Origin: Actinopolyspora lacussalsi
GTDB lineage: Bacteria; Actinomycetota; Actinomycetes; Mycobacteriales; Pseudonocardiaceae
Direction of reading: 5' to 3'
Length of the DNA: 64,000 nt
Assembly (NCBI GenBank): GCA_030803735.1
Contig: JAURUC010000001.1
Location: forward strand, 4,593,501 to 4,657,500
The notes beneath the pieces were generated by a model, which was given only the letters and a program-made list of their open reading frames with translations, searched no databases and had not been told where the DNA came from. The position numbers were made by a program, and so were the translations under genes. Positions 16,989 to 26,357 of this stretch are shown piece after piece; position 1 is the stretch's first letter, and each line of letters opens with the position of its first letter.

Positions 16989-18121
16989 CGGGAAACGCAC
17001 AACCCCGCAACAACGCACTCGTCCGAGCGGGAGCTCGCGTCACGGTACGGCAACGTCCGACCCCGGTCCCGGCCGCGGGCGAGTTGGTGGTGGCCACCGA
17101 GGTCGCGGGACTCTGCGGCACCGATATCCAGATACTGCGCGGTTCGCGGAAGGAATCGGCCTCCGTGCTGGGGCACGAAGGGATAGCGACGGTGGTCTCG
17201 GTCGGAGAGGGGATCCGGGACTCGTTCTCGCCGGGGGATGCTGTCGTGATCAACCCCACCCATCCGAACGATCCGGGTTTCCTCCTCGGACACAACGTGG
17301 ACGGGTTGTTGCAGCGACGGACCCTCGTGCCCGCCACCGCGATACGAGCGGGCTTGGTCCTCGGACTGGATCGGCGCCCCGAAGCCGAGCTCGCCGCGCT
17401 GGTGGAGCCACTGGCGGTGGTCAACTACGCGCTACGGGCGCTGAGCCGGTTTCGGCCGTCGACACTGCTGGTGGTCGGGGACGGAACCATCGGGCAGCTG
17501 GCCGTTCGCTCAGCCGCAAGATGGGCGACGACCGTGAAGCGGACCGTGTTGGTGCACCACGGTGAATCGGGCAGGCAGTGGACACTGCGCTCCGGACTTC
17601 CACCCGATGACTCTCTCGTGGACGGCGAGGATATGACGGGGATGCTGCGCGAGGGGCCGGTCGGAGTCCTACTGGCCACCCCGAGGGAGAGCACGGGGCC
17701 TTGCCTGGAACGAGTGCTGCGTTCCGTCGGAGACGGTTCGGTCATCGACGTCATCGGCGGAGTACCCCCCGGACTTACCGTGAAAAGCCTTCCCGGAACC
17801 GATCTGGCGGGAATCCGGGCGGCGAACCTCGCCGGGCGACCCGATGTCCCCTTGACTGCCGAACGCACCGCGACAACGGGAAGTCGGATCAACTTGTTCG
17901 GCCATCGGGGGGTGTCCAACGCTCACCTCGGCACGGCTGTCTCCGAACTGGTCCGCAGTCCGGAGCGGTACCGGGAGCTGATCACCCATATCGGGGATCT
18001 CGAATACGCGTCACGAATCATGAGCGACCTCGCCCGCGGCAACGAGCGAATCGCCGATGGCCGAAGAGTGATCAAGCTGGCTGTCCGGGTGACACCGACC
18101 TGTCGAAAAGGAGACGACTGA
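16985..18121 (+). CDS. Zinc-type alcohol dehydrogenase (AcbL-like)
   Basis: A 378-residue medium-chain dehydrogenase. GLCGTDIQILRG and VLGHEGIATV provide the catalytic zinc Cys, His and Glu; ALVEPLAVVNYALRAL and VVGDGTIGQLAV form the coenzyme-binding fold. The four-cysteine structural zinc lobe is absent (NPTHPNDPGFLLGHN stands in its place), as in some cyclitol dehydrogenases. GTG 16985 is chosen because it overlaps the kinase stop as GTGA; an upstream in-frame start reads into the kinase gene. By order (after the kinase, before an SDR) it matches AcbL, the step that oxidises or reduces the 7-phosphorylated cyclitol. Confidence 0.78.
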   Translation: MTGNAQPRNNALVRAGARVTVRQRPTPVPAAGELVVATEVAGLCGTDIQILRGSRKESASVLGHEGIATVVSVGEGIRDSFSPGDAVVINPTHPNDPGFLLGHNVDGLLQRRTLVPATAIRAGLVLGLDRRPEAELAALVEPLAVVNYALRALSRFRPSTLLVVGDGTIGQLAVRSAARWATTVKRTVLVHHGESGRQWTLRSGLPPDDSLVDGEDMTGMLREGPVGVLLATPRESTGPCLERVLRSVGDGSVIDVIGGVPPGLTVKSLPGTDLAGIRAANLAGRPDVPLTAERTATTGSRINLFGHRGVSNAHLGTAVSELVRSPERYRELITHIGDLEYASRIMSDLARGNERIADGRRVIKLAVRVTPTCRKGDD

Positions 18122-18888
18122 TGACGCAGTCCGATGACGAATCCCCCGCGGGGAAGCGCGCCCTGGTTGTCGGCGGCTCCACCGGTATCGGCAGGGGAAT
18201 AGCCGACGCCTGGGCCGCCGAAGGAATGGATGTCGTCGTACTCAGCCGAAGTGAACCCTCCGACGCGTCGAGCTCGAACCTTCGCTGGGAACCGTTGGAT
18301 CTCCTCGATGCCGCGAAGACGAAGGAGCGGCTCGCCGACCTCGCGGTCGATCCGTTGTTGGCGGTGTGTTTCTCCGCCGTCGACTACGGGGCGAAGCGCG
18401 CTCCGCTCGGCGAGGTCACCGAAGCGGAATGGCGAACCCAGTTCGAGATAAACCTCCACGGGTTGTGGCTGACCCTGAGCGCGACGCTGCCCGCGTTGCG
18501 TGCCTCAGCTCCGGGGCTCTTCGTGGGGGTTTCCTCCGAAGTCGTCCACAACGCCGGACCGATGCGGTCCGGCTACGCCGCGACGAAGGCGGCAGGGTCG
18601 GCCCTGCTCGATTCGGTTCGGTTGGAGGAGAGCACGGACGAGATCCGGATCGTTCAGGTGCTGCCCGAGGGGATGGTGGACACCCCCGGCATACGCCGCA
18701 GGCGGTCCTCGGATTTCGACTTCAGCTCCTACATGACTCCCGACACCTTCGCGCCGCTCGCCGCTGAGCTCGTGCGAACCAGGGGAGCCGAATTCCAGGG
18801 AGACAGCCTCGTGGTCGGTTCCGGAGGCGACTGGCGTTCGCTGTCCTCGGGGACTCCCGTCTCGCAGAGTCGGAGAGCGGGATCGTGA
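18121..18888 (+). CDS. Short-chain dehydrogenase/reductase (AcbN-like)
   Basis: A 255-residue SDR. VVGGSTGIGRGIADAW is the nucleotide-binding loop; FSAVDYGA replaces the usual NNAG; INLHGLWLT, VGVSSEVVHN and the YAATK tetrad (Tyr and Lys four apart) give the catalytic residues; PEGMVDTPG follows the family PG motif. The ATG at 18121 shares its A with the preceding TGA stop, so the genes are coupled. In the acarbose operon AcbN, an SDR, follows AcbL; the same order here suggests action on the cyclitol ring, for example a dehydration or a ketone reduction. The exact reaction is inferred. Confidence 0.78.
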   Translation: MTQSDDESPAGKRALVVGGSTGIGRGIADAWAAEGMDVVVLSRSEPSDASSSNLRWEPLDLLDAAKTKERLADLAVDPLLAVCFSAVDYGAKRAPLGEVTEAEWRTQFEINLHGLWLTLSATLPALRASAPGLFVGVSSEVVHNAGPMRSGYAATKAAGSALLDSVRLEESTDEIRIVQVLPEGMVDTPGIRRRRSSDFDFSSYMTPDTFAPLAAELVRTRGAEFQGDSLVVGSGGDWRSLSSGTPVSQSRRAGS

Positions 18889-19718
18889 CCGGCGGGAATC
18901 CAGCGATCGGGCTGGCCGAGTGGCGTCTGCCGGTTCGTGGGGCCGAAGCGGTCGAGCTGGCCGCCTCCTACGGTGTCCGGGGGATCCAACTCGACTTCGG
19001 AGGTTCGGGGCGTGGGGTGCCGCTGGACACCCCCGGTAGGGCGCGCTCGCTTCGCCGGGAAGCCAACGGTTCGGGAGTCGAGTTGTTGGCGGTGGCGGGA
19101 AACCTGCTCAACGACATCGGCCTCACCGCGCCGGAGAGAAGCCGGGCGGCACGGAGTGCCCGCGGTGCGGTGATCGCGTTGCTCGACTCGGCCGTGTCTC
19201 TCGGCGTGCGACTGGTCCTTGTGCCGAGCTTTCGTGCCAGCACGATCGACGGTCCGGAAGAGTTGGAGCGGACGGTCAGCGTACTGCGGTGGGCGGCCGA
19301 GGAGGCTCGGACCCGGAACCTGGTGCTGGCCAACGAGAACGTGCTGTCGCCCACGACGGCGGTCGAACTGTTCGAGCGGGTCGGATCGGACTCGTTCAGG
19401 CTCGTGCTGGACACCGGGAACCCGGACGTGGAAGGGACGGACGTACCGGGACTCGTCCGAACCCTGGGGCCGCGTATCGCGGACCAGGTTCACCTGAAGG
19501 ACGGGCCGCTCGGACTCGGAGACGAGTGGCGTGGTTCCGGAGAAATCCGCGCCACTGAACTGTCGCGCGCATTCGCGCGAAGCGGGATATCGGTGAACTG
19601 GCTGATTCTCGAGAACGACTATCGCGTCGCCGATCCCCGTGTGATCGGCCTCGATGTAGCGGCCGCTCGTCGGTTCGCGGATCGGATTGTTCCAACCAAG
19701 ACCGGAGACAGCGGGTGA
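18885..19718 (+). CDS. TIM-barrel sugar-phosphate isomerase/epimerase (AcbO-like role)
   Basis: A 277-residue protein of the xylose-isomerase-like TIM-barrel group: GVRGIQLDFGG, a helix-strand series, LVLANENVLSP with a metal-ligand Glu, LVLDTGNPDVEG with Asp, QVHLKDGP with His, and a late ENDYR Glu. These acids and His fit the usual metal site. Such enzymes epimerise next to a ketone, as needed for the C-2 epimerisation of 2-epi-5-epi-valiolone 7-phosphate; in acarbose the gene after acbN is acbO with this job. The GTG start overlaps the SDR stop as GTGA, and the end overlaps the next gene as TGATG. Reaction inferred from family and order. Confidence 0.75.
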   Translation: MTGGNPAIGLAEWRLPVRGAEAVELAASYGVRGIQLDFGGSGRGVPLDTPGRARSLRREANGSGVELLAVAGNLLNDIGLTAPERSRAARSARGAVIALLDSAVSLGVRLVLVPSFRASTIDGPEELERTVSVLRWAAEEARTRNLVLANENVLSPTTAVELFERVGSDSFRLVLDTGNPDVEGTDVPGLVRTLGPRIADQVHLKDGPLGLGDEWRGSGEIRATELSRAFARSGISVNWLILENDYRVADPRVIGLDVAAARRFADRIVPTKTGDSG

Positions 19719-20371
19719 TGCACGTGTTTCTGAGTTTCTCCGCCCTGTTGTTCGACATGGACGGTACGTTGGTCGACTCAACGGTCGTGGTCGAACGCAC
19801 TTGGCGACGTTTCGCCCGTAGGCACGGTATCGACGCCTCGGAAGTGCTGGCCGACGCGCATGGGCGCCCCACCGGTGAGACCGTGCTGCGTTTCGCCCCC
19901 GACGGGGTGGACGTGGCGCGTGAGACCGCGACCCTCGTGGCCGAGGAAGTCGAGGACATCGAGGGTGTGGTTCAGGTGCCGGGGGCGGCGGAGTTCCTTC
20001 GCCGCGTTCCCGAATCCCGCATGGCGGTGGTTACTTCAGCCAGCCGCGAGCTGGCCGTACGGCGAATGGAGGCAGCGGGTGTACCACTCCCGAGCGTACT
20101 GGTGACCGCCGACGACATCTCCTCCGGAAAACCGGACCCCGAGGGCTACCTCAAGGCGGCGGAACTGCTGGGAGTGCCGCCGTCCTCCACGGTCGTGTTC
20201 GAGGACGCCGAATCCGGCCTGTTGGCAGCGGAGGCGGCCGGCGCGACTCCGGTGGTCGTGGGATCCCACGACCGCGCCTCCGCCGCGGGACGTATCGGAA
20301 TAAGGGATTTCCACGCGATAAGTGTCGCCGGATTCGACGAGGACGAGCGGGTCGGAATATCGTTCGAATGA
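19718..20371 (+). CDS. HAD-family phosphatase
   Basis: A 217-residue haloacid-dehalogenase-fold hydrolase of the beta-phosphoglucomutase-like group. Motif I is LLFDMDGTLVDS with both Asp residues; motif II VVTSAS; motif III SGKPDPEGYL; motif IV FEDAESGLLAAEAAG. It would remove the phosphate placed by the kinase once ring chemistry is complete, releasing a free cyclitol. The ATG at 19718 is preferred to the GTG three bases earlier because it forms the TGATG coupling seen elsewhere in this operon. A 102-base gap follows, so a new promoter may lie before the next gene. Confidence 0.82.
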   Translation: MHVFLSFSALLFDMDGTLVDSTVVVERTWRRFARRHGIDASEVLADAHGRPTGETVLRFAPDGVDVARETATLVAEEVEDIEGVVQVPGAAEFLRRVPESRMAVVTSASRELAVRRMEAAGVPLPSVLVTADDISSGKPDPEGYLKAAELLGVPPSSTVVFEDAESGLLAAEAAGATPVVVGSHDRASAAGRIGIRDFHAISVAGFDEDERVGISFE

Positions 20372-20473
20372 TTACTCGAATTCTGCCTGTTCGGTTCCGC
20401 TGAGTCGGACCGATCGTTGAGGTCGGTGACGATTCTTCGCATGGATTGACTCGTAAACCCTTTGTGGGGAGAC

Positions 20474-21523
20474 ATGACCCAAAAAACATCTTCCGGTCGG
20501 CTGCCGACTGCCACGGTTTCTCTCGTGTTGGAATCTCCGGGACGGCTCGCGCATCGCAGTTTGCCAGTGCACGAGCCCGCGCCGGGCCATTGTCTCGTCG
20601 CGGTGGAACACGTCGGTCTCTGCGGCACGGATCTGGGTTTCTACACGGGTACCAGTAGCTACCTGCACACTGGTCGCAAGAGCTATCCGTTCGTACTCGG
20701 CCACGAGTGGAGCGGAGAAGTCGTCCTCACCGGCGAGGGCGTTACCGGCCTGCGGGAAGGCGATCGGGTGTCCGGGCACAACTTCAGACGTTGTGGAAGC
20801 TGTGCCGTTTGTGCGGCGGGCGGGACCTTTCACTGCCCGTACCGCACCGAGATGGGGGTTGTCGGCGAGGAGCCGGGCGCCGCCTCGGAGTATCTCTCCG
20901 TGCCCGCCGAGACGGTCCACCGGATCCCGGACGGAGTCGGTAATCGTGCTGCTGCCCTGCTGGAGCCGTGCTCCGCATCGGTACACGCCCTGCGACGGCT
21001 CGCGGTTTCCGGAGCGGACAGCGTCGCGATCCTCGGAGCCGGAACACTCGGCTTGGCGGCCGCCCAGTTGGCCGTTTCGCGAGGCGCGAGTGTGACGGTT
21101 CTCGACCCCAACCCCCGGCTCGCCTCCCTGGCAGCCGAACTGGGGACAGACCGCGTCGCGGATCCCGACGAGGTGCGCAGCGGTAACTACGACGTGGTTG
21201 TCGAGGCATCCGGTGCGAGCGAGGCGGTGCGTCAAGCGATCCGGCTCTGCGGCCAGAACGCCCGGTTGGCGCAACTCGGTACGCCCCACGGGCCGGTCGA
21301 TGCCGTCCCCGTCGACGAAGCGGTGGGGAAGAACCTGGTGACGCACAATGTTCTGTCCGGCGCGGACCACTGGCCGCAATTACTGGAAGAGGTCGCTTCG
21401 GGAAATCTCCGGTTGGAACCGATGGTAGATCGAGAGTTCTCTTTCCACGAAGCGGACAAGGCATTCGAAAGGCTGAACGACAGCGGGCGGGACCGTCCGA
21501 AAGTTCTGCTGAATATCCGTTGA
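20474..21523 (+). CDS. Zinc-dependent alcohol dehydrogenase with structural zinc
   Basis: A 349-residue medium-chain dehydrogenase of the sorbitol/threonine dehydrogenase type. Catalytic zinc: GLCGTDLGFY and LGHEWSGEV. Structural zinc: four cysteines spaced as CGSCAVC plus HC within residues about 98-112, complete here unlike in the paralogue at 16985. Coenzyme fold: VAILGAGTLGLAAAQLA, with Asp (VLDPN) after the second strand, which favours NAD(H). The ATG at 20474 follows GGGGAG at proper distance; an upstream GTG lacks this. Probably oxidises a ring hydroxyl to the ketone of a keto-carbasugar; the substrate is an inference from the cluster. Confidence 0.82.
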   Translation: MTQKTSSGRLPTATVSLVLESPGRLAHRSLPVHEPAPGHCLVAVEHVGLCGTDLGFYTGTSSYLHTGRKSYPFVLGHEWSGEVVLTGEGVTGLREGDRVSGHNFRRCGSCAVCAAGGTFHCPYRTEMGVVGEEPGAASEYLSVPAETVHRIPDGVGNRAAALLEPCSASVHALRRLAVSGADSVAILGAGTLGLAAAQLAVSRGASVTVLDPNPRLASLAAELGTDRVADPDEVRSGNYDVVVEASGASEAVRQAIRLCGQNARLAQLGTPHGPVDAVPVDEAVGKNLVTHNVLSGADHWPQLLEEVASGNLRLEPMVDREFSFHEADKAFERLNDSGRDRPKVLLNIR

Positions 21524-21524
21524 A

Positions 21525-22451
21525 ATGCATATCACGAACGGGGCTGAAATGCGTGCGGTAAGAATCGAGGAAACCGGGGATCCGGAGGTTGTCGGTATCG
21601 AGCGGGTCGAGGACCCCGCTGTCGGTGCCGGTGACGTTCTGATCGAGGTGGTAGCCGCCGGGGTGAACCCGATAGATGTGGCGACGCGAAACGGCACGGT
21701 GCCGACCGACCTCCCGGCCGTGCTGGGGTGGGACGTCTCCGGGACGGTGCGCGATGCGGGTGAGGACGTGACGCGGTTCGGCGTGGGGGATCCGGTCATA
21801 GCCATGTCCGCGCAGGCAGCCACCGGACGGGGAACCCACGCCGAGTACGTGGCGCTGCCCGAGAGTCTCCTGGCGCCCGCACCACGTGAGCTCGATCAGG
21901 TGGAAGCGGCTGCCTTGCCGTTGGCGGGACTGACCGCTTCCCAGACCGTGACCGAGCTCGGTTCTCCCTCCAACGGCGCGGAGGAATTGCTGGTGGTGGG
22001 GGCACAGGGCGCGGTGGGCAGCCTCGTGGTTCAACTGGCCCGGCTGAACGGCTGGCGGATCTCGACCTTCGTGCGGCCGAGCGACGTGACCCGGAAGCCG
22101 CCCCGGGGTGTGCTGCGCCAGTACTCCGAGGAACATCCACCACCTCCCGCCGGTTTCTCCGCGGTCGTCGACACCGCGGGAGTCCCGGAACACCTCCGGT
22201 CGGTGTGCGACGAGGGGAGGTACCTCACGACGACACCGTTCGCGCAACCGGAACCGAGTCGAGGAGTGCGGATCGTGCTGATCGGTGTGGAACAGGACGG
22301 TGACGAACTCGCCCGACTCGGAACTCTCGTCGACGAGGGAAGTATCGAACCGGGTAAACCCTCGGCTGTCGTCGACTTCGAGCGAGCGGACTGGGCGCAT
22401 CGGACACTCGAAAACGGTGGAACCAGGGGAAAACTGATTCTGGTCCCCTGA
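21525..22451 (+). CDS. Zinc-free quinone-oxidoreductase-like reductase
   Basis: A 308-residue medium-chain reductase of the NADPH:quinone oxidoreductase group. It opens MRAVRIEETGDPEVVGIERV from the second ATG (21549), has GVNPIDVATRNG and LGWDVSGTV in place of the zinc ligands, and VVGAQGAVGSLVVQLA as coenzyme loop. Members reduce activated C=C or quinone bonds, so it could set the saturation state of an enone ring in the cluster product. The first ATG (21525) lies one base after the previous stop; the second has a better family fit. Codon use is slightly more AT-rich than in the backbone genes. Confidence 0.75.
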   Translation: MHITNGAEMRAVRIEETGDPEVVGIERVEDPAVGAGDVLIEVVAAGVNPIDVATRNGTVPTDLPAVLGWDVSGTVRDAGEDVTRFGVGDPVIAMSAQAATGRGTHAEYVALPESLLAPAPRELDQVEAAALPLAGLTASQTVTELGSPSNGAEELLVVGAQGAVGSLVVQLARLNGWRISTFVRPSDVTRKPPRGVLRQYSEEHPPPPAGFSAVVDTAGVPEHLRSVCDEGRYLTTTPFAQPEPSRGVRIVLIGVEQDGDELARLGTLVDEGSIEPGKPSAVVDFERADWAHRTLENGGTRGKLILVP

Positions 22452-22500
22452 GAAACCCCGGGCGGGGCTCCTGGAATTACTACACGAAAGAAGTGAAATT

Positions 22501-23757
22501 ATGACGGTTGTGGAAGAAAAAGCCAAGTCGGAATCGGATCGGCGCAGATCTCGATTACCCTCCTTGACCGGGATGCGCTTCCTCGCGGCGCTGGCGGTTT
22601 TCGGATTTCATTCCTCACTACAGATACCCGCCAATTCGGTGTTCGCGCACGACGGTGTGGCCGACACGTACCAGAAGATCATGTCCCAGGCCGGTGCGGC
22701 GGGCGTCACGTTCTTCTTCGTGTTGAGCGGCTTCGTGATGACCTGGTCGTACAAGCCGCACGACCGCAACGTGGACTTCTGGCGCCGCAGGCTGGTCAAG
22801 ATCTACCCGAATCACGTGGTGACGTGGGCTGTTGCGCTGCTGCTGTTCGCGGCCGTCTACACGCACCCCTACCAGGCCGTGGCCAACCTGTTTCTCGTGC
22901 AGGCGTGGATCCCGGAGTACGACACCTACCTCAGCGTCAATCCGCCGAGCTGGTCGTTGTCCACCGAAGTGGCCTTCTACCTGCTCTTTCCGCTGGTGTT
23001 CGCGGTAGCGCGCAAAATTCGCGAGCAGTATCTGTGGTGGTTTGTCTGGCTGACCGTGGCGCTGGTGGCGATCACCGCCCTGGTGGCCTACGTCCTGTTG
23101 CCGGAGCATCCGCGTCCACCGGACGGCCTCCCGATCTCCACTTACCAGTACTGGGTGAACTACGTCTTTCCACCGCTGCGGCTGTTCGATTTCTTCCTCG
23201 GCATACTGCTGGCCCGCATCGTGCTGGCCGGAAGGTGGGTGCGTCTCGGGATCGGTCCACTGGTGTTGGCGCTGCTCGGTTGCTATACCGTTTCCCTGTT
23301 CGTGCCTTACCTCTACGGCATGCGCGCGGTGTGCATCGTTCCGCTGGCACTGCTGATCCCCGCGATCGCGACGTCCGATGTTCGAGGTGAGCGTTCGTTC
23401 CTCCGTGGCCGCACCATGGTATGGCTCGGTGAGATCTCCTTCGCCTTCTACCTGGTGCACGCCATAGTGCTCGTCACGGGACGCGAGCTGCTGGGAGACA
23501 GTTATTTCGGGACTCCGTTGGCAACCGGAGTTCTCCTGCTTTATCTGGTGCTGAGTATTCTGCTCGCCTGGGCGCTGTACGAGTTCGTGGAAAAGCCCAC
23601 GACGAAACACTGGTCGAAACCGAAGAAGAAGGGTTCCGGAAAGAGGAACTCAGCTGCCACGGAAAACTTGGGGGCTGGGGGTTCCCGGAACGACAGGGCA
23701 GTGGATTCCGCTGTCGGAGAAAACGAGAGCAGGAGCTCGGCGACCGCGGATCGGTGA
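22501..23757 (+). CDS. Membrane O-acyltransferase (acyltransferase 3), copy 1
   Basis: A 418-residue protein with about ten transmembrane helices of the OafA/acyltransferase-3 family, which includes MdmB-type enzymes that acylate antibiotic sugars. Signatures: LPSLTGMRFLAAL at the N-terminus, FGFHSS with the conserved His, FFFVLSGFVMTWSY, FWRRRLVKIYPNH with the essential Arg, NPPSWSLSTEVAFY, and WLGEISFAFYLVH near the end. A charged, cytoplasmic 50-residue tail follows the last helix. It would move an acyl group from a CoA donor onto a cyclitol hydroxyl. It has a close paralogue at 25075, and each is followed by an MFS gene. Confidence 0.85.
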   Translation: MTVVEEKAKSESDRRRSRLPSLTGMRFLAALAVFGFHSSLQIPANSVFAHDGVADTYQKIMSQAGAAGVTFFFVLSGFVMTWSYKPHDRNVDFWRRRLVKIYPNHVVTWAVALLLFAAVYTHPYQAVANLFLVQAWIPEYDTYLSVNPPSWSLSTEVAFYLLFPLVFAVARKIREQYLWWFVWLTVALVAITALVAYVLLPEHPRPPDGLPISTYQYWVNYVFPPLRLFDFFLGILLARIVLAGRWVRLGIGPLVLALLGCYTVSLFVPYLYGMRAVCIVPLALLIPAIATSDVRGERSFLRGRTMVWLGEISFAFYLVHAIVLVTGRELLGDSYFGTPLATGVLLLYLVLSILLAWALYEFVEKPTTKHWSKPKKKGSGKRNSAATENLGAGGSRNDRAVDSAVGENESRSSATADR

Positions 23758-23835
23758 CCGGGCGGAAATTCGGTTGTCGGCTGAATCGCCTCGGCTGTTC
23801 TCGTGGAACGTTACGAGATGCGACAAGGGGACCTC

Positions 23836-25035
23836 GTGTATCTGCGGATAGTCGGTCTGATCGTGGCCATCTTCGGGGTGGGTACGTCGGAACTAATGCC
23901 GAGCGGAATGCTCGAACAGTTGGCGGGAGGACTCGACATCAGTCTGGCGACCGCCGGACTGTCCGTGACCGTTTATGCCCTGACGATGGCTGTCGGTGGT
24001 CCGCTGGTATCGGCGGCCACCACGGCGATGACGCGGAAGAGGATCCTGCTGTTCCTACTCGGGATCTTCGTGCTCGGCAACGGCATCATCGCCGCGGCCC
24101 CCGGATACGCGGTGGTCCTGGTCGGCCGAGTGCTGACGGCTCTCACCCATGGAACCTTCATGGCCGTCAGCGTCGTCACCGCGGGCAGCATGGTTCCGGC
24201 TCACAAGTCCGGAAGCGCCGTGGCCGGGGTGCAGCTGGGCATCAATCTGGCAACCGTGCTGGGGGTTCCGTTCGGGACGCTGCTGGCACAACGGCTCAGT
24301 TGGCGTTCGAGTTTCGCGGCGGTGTGCGTCATAGCGGTGCTGGCCGCCGTGCTCATCATGATCACGGTACCGGACTCGGGCACGCCCGAGTCCTCGAGCG
24401 TGCGGTCCGAGGTCCGGGCATTCAGCAGGTGGAACGTCGTCACCACGGTGGTCGCGACCGTGCTGTGCTCAGCCGGGATGTTCACGATCATCACGTACTT
24501 GGCTCCGTTGTTGACCAGGGGAACGGGGTTTCCGGCCGAGGTGGTCCCCCTACTGTTGCTGGGTTACGGGGCCGGTTCCGTGATCGGCAACTCCGTCGGA
24601 GGCAAGCTGGCGGACAAGTCCCTGTCCGCGGCGACGGCGGTTCTGTCGGGGTCGCTGACACTGACCTGCCTCCTCTGCTGGCTGGGAACCTTCTCGCGAA
24701 GTGCCATGATTCCGGTGCTGCTGGTGTTCGCGCTGGTGACGTTCGCGCTGATTCCGTGCCTGCAGACGAGAGTGGTGAAAACTGCGGAGGAGGCTCCGAC
24801 CCTTTCGTTGACCGTGAACATGTCGGCATTCGGTCTGGGTGCCGCGATCGGTTCCTGGTACGGCGGAAAGATAATCGAGCTCGGTGTCGGTGTGCGGACC
24901 GTTCCGATCGGTGCCGCGGTTCTCGCGATCGCGGGAATGTCGGTGATCGTGATAACCGTACTTCTGGAGCGCAGGAAAACCGACGCCTCTCGTGCCGATT
25001 CGCGAAACAGGACGGCGGAAAAAGAAGTAATTTGA
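23836..25035 (+). CDS. MFS exporter, copy 1
   Basis: A 12-helix major facilitator of the drug:H+ antiporter (AraJ/YdhP-like) type, 399 residues. The N-terminal helix pair carries FGVGTSELMPSGM; loop 2-3 ends TRKRILL; VLVGRVLTALTHGTFMAV is the helix-4/5 antiporter region. I chose GTG 23836 because of the AAGGGGACC site just before it; frames open further upstream (ATG 23818) but without a good site. Likely role: export of, or resistance to, the cluster product. It shares the layout and many motifs with the MFS at 27284. Confidence 0.83.
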   Translation: MYLRIVGLIVAIFGVGTSELMPSGMLEQLAGGLDISLATAGLSVTVYALTMAVGGPLVSAATTAMTRKRILLFLLGIFVLGNGIIAAAPGYAVVLVGRVLTALTHGTFMAVSVVTAGSMVPAHKSGSAVAGVQLGINLATVLGVPFGTLLAQRLSWRSSFAAVCVIAVLAAVLIMITVPDSGTPESSSVRSEVRAFSRWNVVTTVVATVLCSAGMFTIITYLAPLLTRGTGFPAEVVPLLLLGYGAGSVIGNSVGGKLADKSLSAATAVLSGSLTLTCLLCWLGTFSRSAMIPVLLVFALVTFALIPCLQTRVVKTAEEAPTLSLTVNMSAFGLGAAIGSWYGGKIIELGVGVRTVPIGAAVLAIAGMSVIVITVLLERRKTDASRADSRNRTAEKEVI

Positions 25036-25074
25036 TTTGGTTCGAGTCGCAGGAAATATTGAAAAGGGAGCGAT

Positions 25075-26277
25075 ATGTCGTCCTCGGTAATTGGTGAGAG
25101 AGCCTACTCGGCTTATTCGAGGTTACCCTCGCTCACCGGGATGAGATTCATAGCGGCGGCTATGGTGTTTTTCTTCCATGCCTCGCTGACGGATCCGCCG
25201 CAGAACCCTTATGCGGACCCGTTCGCGTCCGATCTCTATCAGACGCTCTTCAGTAAAGCGGGTTGGATGGGAGTGTCCTTCTTCTTCGTGCTCAGTGGCT
25301 TCGTGCTGACGTGGTCAGCGCGTTCCACCGACACGATGGGAGGATTCTGGCGAAGGCGGCTGGTGAAGATCTTCCCGGCGCACGTGGTCACCTGGGCGCT
25401 GGCCATGATCCTGTTCGCCGCCGCTGCCTCCGATCCGCACCAGTGGTTGCCGAACCTCTTCCTGATCCACTCCTGGTTCCCGCAGCACGAGATCTTCATC
25501 AGCGTGAATCCGCCGAGCTGGTCGTTGTGCAGCGAGCTGCTCTTCTACATGTGCTTCCCGTTCATCATCAAGGGTGTCGTGCGGATCAAGCAGGAACGTC
25601 TCTGGTCGTACGCTGGACTGATGATCCTGGGGATGGTGGGTGTCCAGGTTTTCACCCAGTTCGTGCTTCCCGACACCCCGCAGACCCCCGAAGGGTTCCC
25701 GGTGTCGGTCTGGCAGTTCTGGTTCGGTTACAACTTCCCTCCCGTGCGACTTTTCGAATTCGTGCTGGGGATGCTGCTGGCGCGAATCGTGATGTCCGGA
25801 ATGTGGTTCCGCTCGCTCGGATTCGTTCACGCGACGGTACTGGCGGTTGCCGGATATGCGCTCGCCATGGTCGTGCCGTGGTTGTACGGGCTCAACGTGG
25901 CCACCATCGTTCCGATCGTCGTACTGGTGTGTACCGCCGCGACCGCGGACATCGAGGGGCGGCCGAGCGTGTTGCGCAGTCGCACCATGATTTGGCTCGG
26001 TGAGGTTTCCTTCGGTTTTTATCTCGCGCAGTACGTTGTGATATATTATCTTCGGCAGCAGATGGATGCCCGTCTGTTCAGCACTCCCTTGGGTACTCTC
26101 GTCCTATTGGGTCTCTTCTTCGTCACGCTGTTGGTCGGGTGGCTGGTGCACAAATTCGTGGAGAAGCCCGCCATGCGTCGTTGGGGACGTCCTCGTGGCG
26201 GCGGCGGGAGTTTTCTCGCCAAGCCCATGGTGGGACAGGAATCGACTTCCCCTGCCGGGGAGAAAGCACGGCTCTGA
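25075..26277 (+). CDS. Membrane O-acyltransferase (acyltransferase 3), copy 2
   Basis: A 400-residue paralogue of the protein at 22501. Shared motifs: SRLPSLTGMRFIAA, FFFHAS with the catalytic His, FFFVLSGFVLTWSA, FWRRRLVKIFPAHVVTWAL, NPPSWSLCSELLFY, RLFEFVLGMLLARIV, WLGEVSFGFYLAQ. It lacks the long tail of copy 1. The divergence of the two copies, especially in the external loops, suggests different acyl donors or different hydroxyl acceptors. The ATG at 25075 follows AAAGGGAGCG. The 39-base spacing from the MFS gene fits one operon. Confidence 0.85.
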   Translation: MSSSVIGERAYSAYSRLPSLTGMRFIAAAMVFFFHASLTDPPQNPYADPFASDLYQTLFSKAGWMGVSFFFVLSGFVLTWSARSTDTMGGFWRRRLVKIFPAHVVTWALAMILFAAAASDPHQWLPNLFLIHSWFPQHEIFISVNPPSWSLCSELLFYMCFPFIIKGVVRIKQERLWSYAGLMILGMVGVQVFTQFVLPDTPQTPEGFPVSVWQFWFGYNFPPVRLFEFVLGMLLARIVMSGMWFRSLGFVHATVLAVAGYALAMVVPWLYGLNVATIVPIVVLVCTAATADIEGRPSVLRSRTMIWLGEVSFGFYLAQYVVIYYLRQQMDARLFSTPLGTLVLLGLFFVTLLVGWLVHKFVEKPAMRRWGRPRGGGGSFLAKPMVGQESTSPAGEKARL

Positions 26278-26357
26278 CGTAGGTTTTACGCCTGCCAGTG
26301 TTTCGTGACACGTCTTTTGCGGACGATTGAACTCTGTTTCTCTAGGAGGTTTTGGAA

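Noticed and set aside
14671..26277. Control of the cyclitol cluster through rare TTA codons
   Set aside because: TTA occurs in the cyclase (codon 83), the second dehydrogenase and both acyltransferases, but also in mtrA, manA and the SIS gene, so it is not special to the cluster in this organism.
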